DNA from: RH-AL1 sp965277355 | Lineage (GTDB): Bacteria; Pseudomonadota; Alphaproteobacteria; Rhizobiales; Beijerinckiaceae | DNA length: 64,000 nt | Assembly (NCBI GenBank): GCA_965277355.1 | Contig: CBDICN010000002.1 | Location: 434,001-498,000, forward strand | Direction of reading: 5' to 3' | In this document: one piece after another, positions 7,842-16,192 of the stretch | Numbering within the stretch: the stretch's first letter is position 1 | Layout of the letters: the number at the start of each line of letters is the position of its first letter | Program-made: the position numbers and the translations under genes | The notes under the pieces: model-generated | Told to the model about the DNA's origin: nothing | What the model saw: only the letters and a program-made list of their open reading frames with translations | Databases searched by the model: none

Positions 7842-10199
7842 TTATCGCGGATCGAAAATCCCGCCGAAGAACGACTGCATGGGCGACGGAGCGGCGGCAT
7901 CCGCGGTGCGGGCGACCGGAATGGCGCGACGGACATGCTCGTAGGCGGCCGTCCTGGGTGAAGCGACAGTCCTGGCTGAAGCGAGCGTCCTGGCTGAAGC
8001 GAGCGTCCTGGCTGAAGCGAGCGTCCTGGCTGAAGCGAGATGGCCTCGAGCGGCGCGGTCGGCGACGACCGACGTGGCCTTGTGCGGGTCGGCGGCCGCC
8101 GCCGGCTCGCTGTCCTGCCCGAGAGCGGAGGCCACGGCATGAGCGTAGCCATAGACATCCTCGCGCAGCTTCAGGCGGCCGGAGTTGGGATCGACGCTCG
8201 CGGTGAAATACTCGATGACGATCGGGAGCGGCTGCGCGAGGCTGATGTAGCGCTCCTTGTCGCCGATCATGCCTTCGAGTTTCTCCTCGCTCCAGCGCTT
8301 GCCGCCGTCCGCGGACGCGGCATCGTTCAGCACGCTTTCGGCGAAGGAAAACGGCTGGTCGACGCGCACGCAGCCGTGGCTGAACGCCCGCTTCGAGGCC
8401 GCGAACAGCGATTTCGACGGCGTGTCGTGAAGATAGACCGAATAGTCGTTGGGAAAGAGGAATTTGATGCGGCCGAGCGCATTCTTGTCGCCCGGCAGCT
8501 GCTTCACCACCGGCATTCCGTTGTGGTAGCCGACGGAAAAGCCGCGTCCCTGCAGGTAGTCCAGACTGCCGCCGCCCTTCGGCAGCATCTCCTTCTTGAT
8601 GATCGACTGGGGCACGTTCCAGTACGGGTTCACGATGAGGTACTTCATCGCGTTGGCGAACAGCGGAGTCGGCGTATCGGTCTTGCCGACGACGACGCGA
8701 TGCTGCGTGTCCACCGCCCCGTCTCGGAAGACCGTGACGACGAAGTCCGGGACGTTGACCTCGAGATGGTTGGCGGCGAGCGCCCGTGGCATCCAGCGCC
8801 ACATTTCCATGTTGGCGATAATCGTCCCCCGCTGACGCGACGGATGCGCCTCACCCGACAGGGCCGCGACGGTGCGCCTGGTCAGCATGCCCGACGCCGG
8901 CAGCCCGTTGGCGTGCTGAAAGCCGGCCACGGCCGCGGCGACGCCCTTGTCGTAGCGCGTCGGATCGCCGTCGCCTTCGTCGTATGACATGTCCACGGCG
9001 AAACGCGCGCGCAGCATCGGCACGCGGGCGTCGCGCATGCCGATCCGCAGGGTCGGCCCGGGCGGGATCGCCGCCGCGTCCGCGACGTCGGCATGCGGCG
9101 CGCGCAGGGACTGGAGCTTCTCGCGCAAGGCGACGTAGCGCGGCTCGATCGGATTGAAGGCCTGCAATTTGTCGCCGGCGTCGGCGCCTGCGGCGACGAC
9201 GGCTTCGAGCGCCTCGGAAGGGTCGGCGAGTTCGCGCTTGAGGCCGATGAGCGGGCTGATGACGAGCGGGTCGACACGGCTGCCGCTGGCCTGCCTGGCG
9301 TAGGACACGACTGCTTCGGAGAGCGCCAGCTCGCTGTCGGCGATCTGCTCCGGCGTTCCGTCGGCGCGCAGGCTGCCAGGCACGCCGACCAAGGTCAGCG
9401 CGTCGTCGCCGGCTTTCGCGAGCCGCGCCAGCACCGGATCGACCGCCGCGACCGGCTGGCCGGCGGCGGACCACAGCGGGGCGAAGCCGTGCGCGGCATA
9501 GAAGAAGGCAAGCGCGGCGCGCTCCTTGCGGCGGGCGGCAACGTGCGGCCCCTTGAGCTCGGCCGCCGTCAGCTTGTCGAGCGCGGTCTTGATGGCGGCG
9601 TTCAGCGGCGCGAGCGGCTCCTGCGCCTGCTGCACGGGCTGGGCCGCCGCATCGGCAGGGCCGGCGCTGTCCGTCTTGGCAGGTGTTGCGGAGCCTGCCG
9701 TAGACTTCGTTGCGTCGTGGTTGGGGCCGCCGCCGTTGACGGGCTTGTCCGAGGAAGGTTCGGCCTGCGGCGGCGTCACGGCGTCGAGCGGATCGTTCGA
9801 GAGACGAGCCGGCGGCTTGATCGCGACGTCGGGCTCGGGATCCTCGCTTTCCGCCTTGACGGGGTTGGCGACCGGCATCGGCTTCGCGACGTTTTCCGGT
9901 GAAGGCGAAGGGACCGAGTCCGGCGCGTGCACGCCTCCGGCAGTGGCCGGCGCGATGGACTGCGTCGGCGTCGTGTCGAGGTTGGTCGATGCGGCGGCGG
10001 CGCTTCGTCCGGCGGACGCCTTCAGCATCGGCGGCAGCTTCGCTGGCCCGGGCGCGGTCGCGCTTGTCGCGTCAGCCGTCTTCTCGGGGGAGTGATCGCC
10101 GTCGGACCAGAACGTGTCCGTCTCGGCGCGCACCGCCGTTATGCCGACTCCCAGGAGGAGTGCCGCGGCCAGGGTCGCCTGATAGGAGCGCGTGCGCAT
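7842..10199 (-). CDS. L,D-transpeptidase (YcbB-like) with PG-binding domain and C-terminal LASART repeats
   Basis: Murein cross-linking enzyme, periplasmic. Starting at the ATG at 10199 (GAGGG ribosome site 4-8 bases upstream), the 785-residue product has a signal peptide, a long Pro/Ala-rich region to about residue 200, a scaffold domain typical of YcbB-type enzymes, a peptidoglycan-binding region (FQHANGLPASGMLTRRTV) near 420, and a YkuD catalytic domain ending in HDTPSKSLF and RAFSHGCVRV, the SHGC(V)R active-site cysteine motif. The C-terminal tail contains about five copies of LASART encoded by 18-bp tandem repeats. The family normally lacks such a tail. An in-frame ATG at 10229 is less likely. 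Confidence 0.88.
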   Translation of the reverse strand: MRTRSYQATLAAALLLGVGITAVRAETDTFWSDGDHSPEKTADATSATAPGPAKLPPMLKASAGRSAAAASTNLDTTPTQSIAPATAGGVHAPDSVPSPSPENVAKPMPVANPVKAESEDPEPDVAIKPPARLSNDPLDAVTPPQAEPSSDKPVNGGGPNHDATKSTAGSATPAKTDSAGPADAAAQPVQQAQEPLAPLNAAIKTALDKLTAAELKGPHVAARRKERAALAFFYAAHGFAPLWSAAGQPVAAVDPVLARLAKAGDDALTLVGVPGSLRADGTPEQIADSELALSEAVVSYARQASGSRVDPLVISPLIGLKRELADPSEALEAVVAAGADAGDKLQAFNPIEPRYVALREKLQSLRAPHADVADAAAIPPGPTLRIGMRDARVPMLRARFAVDMSYDEGDGDPTRYDKGVAAAVAGFQHANGLPASGMLTRRTVAALSGEAHPSRQRGTIIANMEMWRWMPRALAANHLEVNVPDFVVTVFRDGAVDTQHRVVVGKTDTPTPLFANAMKYLIVNPYWNVPQSIIKKEMLPKGGGSLDYLQGRGFSVGYHNGMPVVKQLPGDKNALGRIKFLFPNDYSVYLHDTPSKSLFAASKRAFSHGCVRVDQPFSFAESVLNDAASADGGKRWSEEKLEGMIGDKERYISLAQPLPIVIEYFTASVDPNSGRLKLREDVYGYAHAVASALGQDSEPAAAADPHKATSVVADRAARGHLASARTLASARTLASARTLASARTVASPRTAAYEHVRRAIPVARTADAAAPSPMQSFFGGIFDPR
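7947..8034. repeat. 18-bp in-frame tandem repeat (about five units) in the L,D-transpeptidase gene
   Basis: Units of GCGAGCGTCCTGGCTGAA: three identical copies at 7981-8034, one with two changes at 7963-7980 and a degenerate one at about 7947-7962. Each encodes six residues (LASART or close variants) on the minus strand. The near identity of units points to recent slippage; this is a likely length-variable locus. Confidence 0.93.
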
Positions 10200-10221
10200 C
10201 TGTCCCTCGAATGGCGTTGCC

Positions 10222-10253
10222 ACCAACATCTAACGCGACCAACATCTAACGCG
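10222..10253. repeat. Two tandem 16-bp direct repeats upstream of the L,D-transpeptidase
   Basis: ACCAACATCTAACGCG occurs twice without a gap (10222-10237, 10238-10253), starting 23 bases upstream of the ATG at 10199. The position suits a promoter/leader element; function unknown. Confidence 0.85.
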
Positions 10254-10401
10254 ACCGAGCCGACCGGCCCTACGGCGCCGAAGCTCGGCTTTATGTGCTC
10301 GCCGTTCGGCGGGAATACAATTGCCGTACAACGATGTGATGAGCGACAGAACCGCTTTGAAACGGCTCGTGACTCGCACGACACAGAGCGTGGCGCGTGG
10401 G

Positions 10402-11889
10402 TCAGGCCGCCTCTTCGTCGCCCTCCGGCGCATCCCCGTGGAAGAGGCCGTACTCCTTCATTTTGCGGTAAAGGGTCGAGCGCCCGATCCCGAGCTTGCG
10501 GGCCATCGCCGACATCTGCCCTCGATAATGCGACTGCGCGAAACGGATCGCCTCCGCCTCGAGAACCTCGAGCGTGCGGACGTCGCCGCTGTCATTGAGC
10601 AGCGCCAGGACGTTCGGGTCGCGGACCTCGATGCGGACGACCTCGCGTTCGGCGCGCGGCGGCGCGACGATGGCGGCGAGCGGCGGAATCCGGACGTCGA
10701 AGCCGTCCACTTGCGCCGCGATCTGCGGGAACTCGGTGACGGTGAGCTCGTCATGGTCGGCCAGCACGACGGCGCGGAACACCGCATTCTCGAGCTGGCG
10801 CACGTTGCCGGGCCAATCGTAGGCGGTCAGCATCGAAAGCGCCTCGGCGCTGATGCCGCGGATGCGCTTGCCCTCTTCGGCCGCAAATCGCGCGACGAAG
10901 CGGCGGGCGAGATCCGGCACGTCGGCCCGGCGTGCCCTGAGCGGCGGCACCGTGATGGGGAAGACGTTGAGGCGGTAGAACAAATCCTCGCGGAACTGGC
11001 CGCGCTTCACGAGTTCGATGAGGTTCTGGTTCGTCGCCGAGATAAGACGGATGTCGACCTTTACCGGCCGCTTGCCGCCGATCGGATCGACCTCGCCTTC
11101 CTGCAGCGCGCGCAGCAGCTTGACCTGCGCCTCGGGCGGCAGCTCGCCAATCTCATCGAGGAAGAGCGTTCCGCCGTGCGCCTCGACGAACTTGCCGGCA
11201 TGTTTCTCGGTGGCGCCGGTGAACGCCCCTTTCTCGTGACCGAAGAGGATCGATTCCACGAGGTTCTCCGGCAGCGCGCCGCAATTCACGGTCACGAAAG
11301 GCCGTCCGCGGCGATCGGAGGCACCCTGGATCGCGCGCGCGGCGAGTTCCTTGCCGACTCCCGATTCGCCCTCGAGAAGGACCGGGATGTTCGATTTCGC
11401 GGCGCGCTCGCCGAGCCGGATCACGCGGTCCATGTCCTCGCTCTTGCTCGCGAGGTCCTTGAGCGAGACCGCGCCGGACACGTGGCGGCTGAGGCGGCGC
11501 ACCTCGTCTTCCAGCGCGTCGACCCGCAGCGCGTTCTTGATCGAGACCTGCAGCCGTTCGGCGCCGACCGGTTTGACCACGAAGTCGAGCGCTCCGGCGC
11601 GCATCGCGGAGATCACCGCCTCGATCGAGCCGTGGGCGGTCTGCACGATCGTCGGCACGGCGCGGTCGGCATCGCGCAGCCGGGTCAGCACCGCCATGCC
11701 GTCGAGATCGGGCATGACGAGGTCGAGGATCATCAAGTCGATCGGGCCGGGCACCGTCGTCTCGAGCCGACGTAGGGCTTCCTCGCCGCTTGCGGCCGTC
11801 TCGGCGGCATAGCCGAAGCGGCGGGTGAGCGCCTCAAGCAGACGGCGCTGCACGGGGTCGTCGTCGACGATGAGAATTCTGGGTGGCAT
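10402..11889 (-). CDS. Sigma-54-dependent response regulator (NtrC family)
   Basis: A 495-residue transcriptional activator with the complete NtrC architecture. A receiver domain occupies residues 1-120 (acidic pocket VDDD at 8-11, phospho-Asp about 56, Lys106 in KPVG). The AAA+ domain has Walker A GESGVGKE (174-181), the sigma-54 contact loop GAFTGA (221-226) and Walker B LFLDEIGELP (242-251). A Fis-type helix-turn-helix lies at the C-terminus (SAMARKLGIGRSTLYRKMKEYGL). No cognate histidine kinase is adjacent. It is divergent from bchH across a 255-base gap, but nothing shows that it regulates the bch genes. Intact; the target operon is unknown. Confidence 0.92.
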   Translation of the reverse strand: MPPRILIVDDDPVQRRLLEALTRRFGYAAETAASGEEALRRLETTVPGPIDLMILDLVMPDLDGMAVLTRLRDADRAVPTIVQTAHGSIEAVISAMRAGALDFVVKPVGAERLQVSIKNALRVDALEDEVRRLSRHVSGAVSLKDLASKSEDMDRVIRLGERAAKSNIPVLLEGESGVGKELAARAIQGASDRRGRPFVTVNCGALPENLVESILFGHEKGAFTGATEKHAGKFVEAHGGTLFLDEIGELPPEAQVKLLRALQEGEVDPIGGKRPVKVDIRLISATNQNLIELVKRGQFREDLFYRLNVFPITVPPLRARRADVPDLARRFVARFAAEEGKRIRGISAEALSMLTAYDWPGNVRQLENAVFRAVVLADHDELTVTEFPQIAAQVDGFDVRIPPLAAIVAPPRAEREVVRIEVRDPNVLALLNDSGDVRTLEVLEAEAIRFAQSHYRGQMSAMARKLGIGRSTLYRKMKEYGLFHGDAPEGDEEAA

Positions 11890-11950
11890 GCAGCCTCGGC
11901 TGACGAGCGCTGAGGGCGCCCCGTTTCAACTGCATCCTCTGGCAACAGGG

Positions 11951-11965
11951 TAAAACGACCGTTAA
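11951..11965. promoter_or_regulatory. CtrA-like box (TAAA-N7-TTAA) upstream of the NtrC-family regulator
   Basis: TAAAACGACCGTTAA differs by one base from the alphaproteobacterial CtrA consensus TTAA-N7-TTAA, 62 bases upstream of the start at 11889. Single near-matches occur by chance, so this is tentative. Confidence 0.25.
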
Positions 11966-12049
11966 GCCGAACCCATAGAGACCACCGATCGAGCCGAGCG
12001 GCCGCTCCGTCACCGTGGCGAGGCATCTGCCGTCCACGAACCATGGCTC

Positions 12050-12083
12050 TGTCACGTTGAACGTACGTCAACTTAGATTGACA
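12050..12083. promoter_or_regulatory. Two overlapping PpsR/CrtJ-like palindromes upstream of bchH
   Basis: TGT-N12-ACG at 12050-12067, and CGT-N12-ACA at 12066-12083 (TGTC-N10-GACG on the other strand), share two bases. Each differs by one base from the PpsR consensus TGT-N12-ACA, which represses bch genes in aerobic phototrophs and purple bacteria. They lie 23-95 bases upstream of the possible bchH starts. An additional inverted repeat GTTGA-N7-TCAAC (12057-12073) spans the junction. Confidence 0.5.
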
Positions 12084-12144
12084 GGCGGTCGTGGTGCTGT
12101 AGCCTGTGCGCGAGCCTTTCGGCCGCATGCACGGGCACTCGCGA

Positions 12145-15100
12145 ATGCTAGAAACCCAGTTTGCCGTCAACGCGACACCGCTCAATGTGGTCATCGTCGC
12201 GATGGACACGCATTTCGCCGGCGCGCTCGAACGAGCCGTCTGCGACCTTACGCACGAGATGCCGGGGCTCTCGCTGACGCTGCACGGGGCCTCCGAATGG
12301 AGCACCGACCCGCGCGCGCTCGATCGCTGTCGCGAGGCCATCGCCGCCGGCGACATCATCATCTGCGGCATGCTCTTCATGGAGGATCATTTCGTCCCGA
12401 TCCTCGCCGACCTCGAGGCAAGGCGCGAGCATTGCGACGCCATGGTGTGCGCTCTTTCCGCCAAGGAGGTCGTCCGGCTGACCCGCGTCGGCAAGTTCAA
12501 GATGGACGGCACCGGCGGCGGTGCGATGGCCCTCCTGAAGAAGCTGAAGCCGAAGCGCTCCGAGGCGAACGCCGGCTCCCGCCAGATGTCGATGCTGCGC
12601 CGCCTGCCGCGCATGCTGCGACTGATCCCCGGCACGGCGCAAGACGTCCGCGCCTATTTCCTGACGCTGCAGTACTGGCTCGGCGGCAGCCAGGAGAATC
12701 TCGGCAACATGGTCCGCCTGCTGGTGAGCCGCTACGCCGACGGTCCGCGACGCAACCTGCGCGCCGTGATCAAATCGGCGCCGCCGATCGAGTACCCCGA
12801 CATCGGCGTCTACCATCCGCGCATGGCCGGCAAGTTCGCCGCGCGCGCCGATGCCCTTCCGGGCGCGCCAGGCGAGTGCCGCGGCACCGTCGGCGTCTTG
12901 GTGATGCGCTCCTACCTGCTCGCCGGCAACGCCGCCCACTATGACGGCATCATCGCCAGCCTCGAGGCGCGCGGCCTGCGGGTGATCCCGGCCTTCGCCT
13001 CGGGCCTCGACGCCCGCCCGGCGATCGACGCCTTCTTCGTCAAGCAAGGCCGCCCGATCATCGACGCGATGGTCTCGCTGACCGGCTTCTCGCTGATCGG
13101 AGGCCCGGCCTACAATGATTCGAAGACGGCCGAGGAAGTGCTCGCCGCGCTCGACGTGCCCTACGTCGCGGCCCACCCGGCCGAGTTCCAGACGCTGGAA
13201 GCCTGGGGTGCCTCCGACCGCGGCTTGCTGCCGGTCGAGAACACCATCATGGTGGCGATCCCCGAACTCGACGGGGCCACCGGGCCGATGGTCTTCGGCG
13301 GCCGCTCCGACGGCGCCGGCGAGGCCTGCACCGGCTGCGAGCGCGGCTGCGTCTTCCCCGTCGACGACCGCACCAAGCAGATGCACGTTTGCATCGAGCG
13401 CGCGGAGATGCTGGCCGCCCGCGTCGCCAAGCTCGTCGCGCTGCGCCGTTCGGAGCGCGCCGCGCGCAAGGTCGGCGTGGTGGTATTCAACTTCCCGCCC
13501 AACGCCGGCAACACCGGCACCGCCGCCTATCTCGCGGTGTTCGACTCGCTCTACCGCACGCTCGGGGCGATGAAGGCGGAAGGCTACGACGTCGAACTGC
13601 CGCGCGACGCCGACGACCTGCGCGAGCGCATCGTCACCGGCAACGCCGCCCAGCACGGGGCGATCGCCAACGTGCACGCCCGCATTCCCGTCGACGACCA
13701 CGTCCGTCGCGAGCGCTACCTGCGCGAGATCGAGGCGCAGTGGGGCGCCGCGCCCGGCCGCCAGCAGAGCGACGGCCGCTCGCTGTTCGTGCTCGGCGAG
13801 CGGTTCGGCAACGTCTTCGTCGGCGTCCAGCCGGCCTTCGGCTACGAAGGCGACCCGATGCGCCTGCTCTTCGAGAAGGGTTTCGCGCCGACCCACGCCT
13901 TCTCGGCGTTCTATCGCTGGCTGCGTGAGGATTTTCGTGCCGACGTCGTGCTGCACTTCGGCACCCATGGCGCGCTGGAATTCATGCCCGGCAAGCAGGC
14001 CGGGCTCTCCGCCGCCTGCTGGCCGGACCGCCTGATCGCCGACCTGCCGAACCTCTATCTCTACGCCTCGAACAATCCGTCCGAAGGCGCCATCGCCAAG
14101 CGCCGCGCGGCGGCGACGCTGATCTCCTACCTGACGCCGCCGGTGGCCCATGCCGGTCTCTACCGCGGCCTGCTCGACCTCAAGGCTTCGATCGAACAGT
14201 GGCGCGCCCTGCCGCCCGAGGCCGACGGCCCGGATTGCGGCGACAAGCGCGGGGAACTTGCGATCATGGTCCAGGCGCAGGCGGCCGCGGTCGAGCTCGC
14301 CGCGCCCGAGCCGGCCTGGGGCGCGGACGCCGAAGCGCGCATCGCCAAGCTGACCAACGAGGTGCTCGAACTCGAATATTCGCTGATCCCGCACGGGCTC
14401 CACACCGTCGGCAAGCCGCCGCTGCGCGAGGAGCGCGCCGAGCAGCTGATGGCGATCGCCGAGGCCTCGCACGGCCTGCGCCTCACCCGGGGCGCCGCCG
14501 ACGCCATCGTCGCCGGCAAGACCATCGAGGCCGCCGTCGCCATCGACGGCCTCGCGCCCGGCGACGGCACGATCGCGACCGTCGCGGCGCTGAAGGAGAT
14601 CGACGCCCTGCTGGCGCAGGACCACGAGATCCCGGCCATCCTGCGGGCGCTCGACGGCCGCTTCATCCGCCCGGCGCCGGGCGGCGACCTGCTGCGCACG
14701 CCGGCGATCCTGCCGACCGGGCGCAACCTGCACGGCTTCGACCCGTTCAAGCTGCCCTCCGCCTACGCCTGCCACGACGGCGCGCGCCAGGTCGAGCGCC
14801 TGATCGCCCGCCACCAGGCCGACGGCAATCCACTGCCGGAGACGATCGCGCTGGTGCTGTGGGGGACCGACAACCTCAAGACCGAAGGCGCGCCGATCGG
14901 CCAGGCGCTCGCGATGCTCGGCACCAAACCGCGCTTCGACTCGTTCGGGCGTCTCGCCGGGGCCTCGCTGATCCCGCTCGCCGAGCTCGGCCGCCCCCGC
15001 ATCGACGTCATCGTCACGATGTCCGGCATCTTCCGCGACCTGCTGCCGTTGCAGATCAAACTTCTAGCGGAAGCCGCCTTTATCGCCGCCTCCGCGGACG

Positions 15101-15939
15101 AGCCGCTCGAGCAGAATTTCATCCGCAAGCACGCGCTGGCCTATCAGGCCGAACACGGTTGCGACCTCGAGACGGCCTCGCTGCGGGTGTTCGGCAATGC
15201 CGACGGCGCCTACGGCTCCAACGTCAACAACCTGCTGGAAAGCGGGCGCTGGGAGGACGAGGACGAACTCGCGGAGACCTACACGCGGCGCAAGGGCTAC
15301 GCCTACGGCCGTGCCGGCCGCCCGATCCAGCGCGGCGCGCTGCTGCAGAGCGTGCTCGCCAAGGTGGAGCTGGCCTACCAGAACCTGGACAGCGTCGAGC
15401 TCGGCGTCACCTCCGTCGACAATTATTTCGATACGCTGGGCGGCATCAGCCGCGCGGTGCGCCGCGCCAAGGGCGGCACGGCGGCGCCGGTCTACATCGG
15501 CGATCAGACCCGCGGCGACGGCACCGTGCGCACCCTCTCCGAGCAGGTCTCGCTGGAAACGCGCACGCGCATCCTCAATCCGAAATGGTACGAGGGCATG
15601 CTGAATCACGGCTACGAGGGGGTGCGGCAGATCGAGACGCATCTCACCAACACGATGGGCTGGTCGGCGACGACCGGAGAGGTCGCGCCCTGGGTCTACC
15701 AGAAGATCACCGAGACCTATCTGCTCGACCCCGTCATGCGCGACCGGCTCGCCCAGCTCAATCCGACCGCCGCGGCGAAGGTGGCCGACCGTCTGATGGA
15801 GGCCCAAGCCCGCAAGTACTGGGAGCCGGACGAAGAAACGCTCGCCGCCCTCCAGCGCGCCGGCGAGGACCTCGAGGATCGTCTCGAAGGCGTCTACGCC
15901 GACGCGCCGGCGCCGGCGACCGAGAAGGTGGCGGCGTGA
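12145..15939 (+). CDS. bchH: Magnesium chelatase subunit H
   Basis: Large porphyrin-binding subunit of Mg-chelatase, which with BchD and BchI inserts Mg2+ into protoporphyrin IX at the first committed step of bacteriochlorophyll synthesis. The 1264-residue product has an N-terminal DUF3479 domain (NVVIVAMDTHFAGALERAV onward) followed by the CobN/Mg-chelatase domain (VLHFGTHGALEFMPGKQ near residue 600; ESGRWEDEDELAETYTRRK near 1030). A Cys cluster near residue 395 (CTGCERGC, then Cys 14 positions on) matches the Fe-S-type motif described for Rhodobacter capsulatus BchH. The start could also be GTG 12106 or ATG 12127; none has a clear ribosome site. BchD, BchI, BchL, BchN, BchB and BchM are absent from the window. 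Confidence 0.95.
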   Translation: MLETQFAVNATPLNVVIVAMDTHFAGALERAVCDLTHEMPGLSLTLHGASEWSTDPRALDRCREAIAAGDIIICGMLFMEDHFVPILADLEARREHCDAMVCALSAKEVVRLTRVGKFKMDGTGGGAMALLKKLKPKRSEANAGSRQMSMLRRLPRMLRLIPGTAQDVRAYFLTLQYWLGGSQENLGNMVRLLVSRYADGPRRNLRAVIKSAPPIEYPDIGVYHPRMAGKFAARADALPGAPGECRGTVGVLVMRSYLLAGNAAHYDGIIASLEARGLRVIPAFASGLDARPAIDAFFVKQGRPIIDAMVSLTGFSLIGGPAYNDSKTAEEVLAALDVPYVAAHPAEFQTLEAWGASDRGLLPVENTIMVAIPELDGATGPMVFGGRSDGAGEACTGCERGCVFPVDDRTKQMHVCIERAEMLAARVAKLVALRRSERAARKVGVVVFNFPPNAGNTGTAAYLAVFDSLYRTLGAMKAEGYDVELPRDADDLRERIVTGNAAQHGAIANVHARIPVDDHVRRERYLREIEAQWGAAPGRQQSDGRSLFVLGERFGNVFVGVQPAFGYEGDPMRLLFEKGFAPTHAFSAFYRWLREDFRADVVLHFGTHGALEFMPGKQAGLSAACWPDRLIADLPNLYLYASNNPSEGAIAKRRAAATLISYLTPPVAHAGLYRGLLDLKASIEQWRALPPEADGPDCGDKRGELAIMVQAQAAAVELAAPEPAWGADAEARIAKLTNEVLELEYSLIPHGLHTVGKPPLREERAEQLMAIAEASHGLRLTRGAADAIVAGKTIEAAVAIDGLAPGDGTIATVAALKEIDALLAQDHEIPAILRALDGRFIRPAPGGDLLRTPAILPTGRNLHGFDPFKLPSAYACHDGARQVERLIARHQADGNPLPETIALVLWGTDNLKTEGAPIGQALAMLGTKPRFDSFGRLAGASLIPLAELGRPRIDVIVTMSGIFRDLLPLQIKLLAEAAFIAASADEPLEQNFIRKHALAYQAEHGCDLETASLRVFGNADGAYGSNVNNLLESGRWEDEDELAETYTRRKGYAYGRAGRPIQRGALLQSVLAKVELAYQNLDSVELGVTSVDNYFDTLGGISRAVRRAKGGTAAPVYIGDQTRGDGTVRTLSEQVSLETRTRILNPKWYEGMLNHGYEGVRQIETHLTNTMGWSATTGEVAPWVYQKITETYLLDPVMRDRLAQLNPTAAAKVADRLMEAQARKYWEPDEETLAALQRAGEDLEDRLEGVYADAPAPATEKVAA

Positions 15940-15963
15940 GCGCGGTCCACCGGTGCGTGTCTT

Positions 15964-16191
15964 CCTTCTCCCGCTTGCGGGAGAAGGTGGCCTCGCGAAG
16001 CGAGGTCTCCTTCTCCCGCTTGCGGGAGAAGGTGGCCTCGCGAAGCGAGGTCGGATGAGGGGACTCTCCGCTTCTCCTTCGATCGATGAGCGACTGCGAG
16101 GTCCCTCATCCGTCACGGCTCGCAGCCAAGTTTACGCTGGCTGCGTAAACTTGCCAGCGCCGCGACACCTTCTCCCGCAATCGGGAGAAGG
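15964..16191. repeat. Palindromic repeat cluster between bchH and bchG
   Basis: Two copies of a 45-bp unit lie in tandem (15964-16007 and 16009-16052). Each joins a hairpin CCTTCTCCCGC-tt-GCGGGAGAAGG to a second hairpin CCTCGC-gaa-GCGAGG. A third, partly diverged hairpin of the first type occupies 16168-16191. Between them is a separate perfect 10-bp stem AAGTTTACGC/GCGTAAACTT with a 5-base loop (16128-16152). This is the intergenic palindrome type common in alphaproteobacterial genomes. It fills almost the entire bchH-bchG gap and runs up to the presumed bchG start, and could stabilise or attenuate the transcript. Confidence 0.9.
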
Positions 16192-16192
16192 G

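Noticed and set aside
7947..8034. CRISPR-like array
   Set aside because: Units are 18 bp, contiguous, without spacers, and in-frame within a coding sequence. There are no cas genes.
12148..14814. Long minus-strand open frame opposite bchH
   Set aside because: Antisense shadow of a well-conserved gene. It lacks a start context and any recognisable domain.
15953..16192. An N-terminal extension of BchG by about 80 residues
   Set aside because: The extension is translated palindromic repeat DNA with no match to the family, which begins at about 16193-16226.
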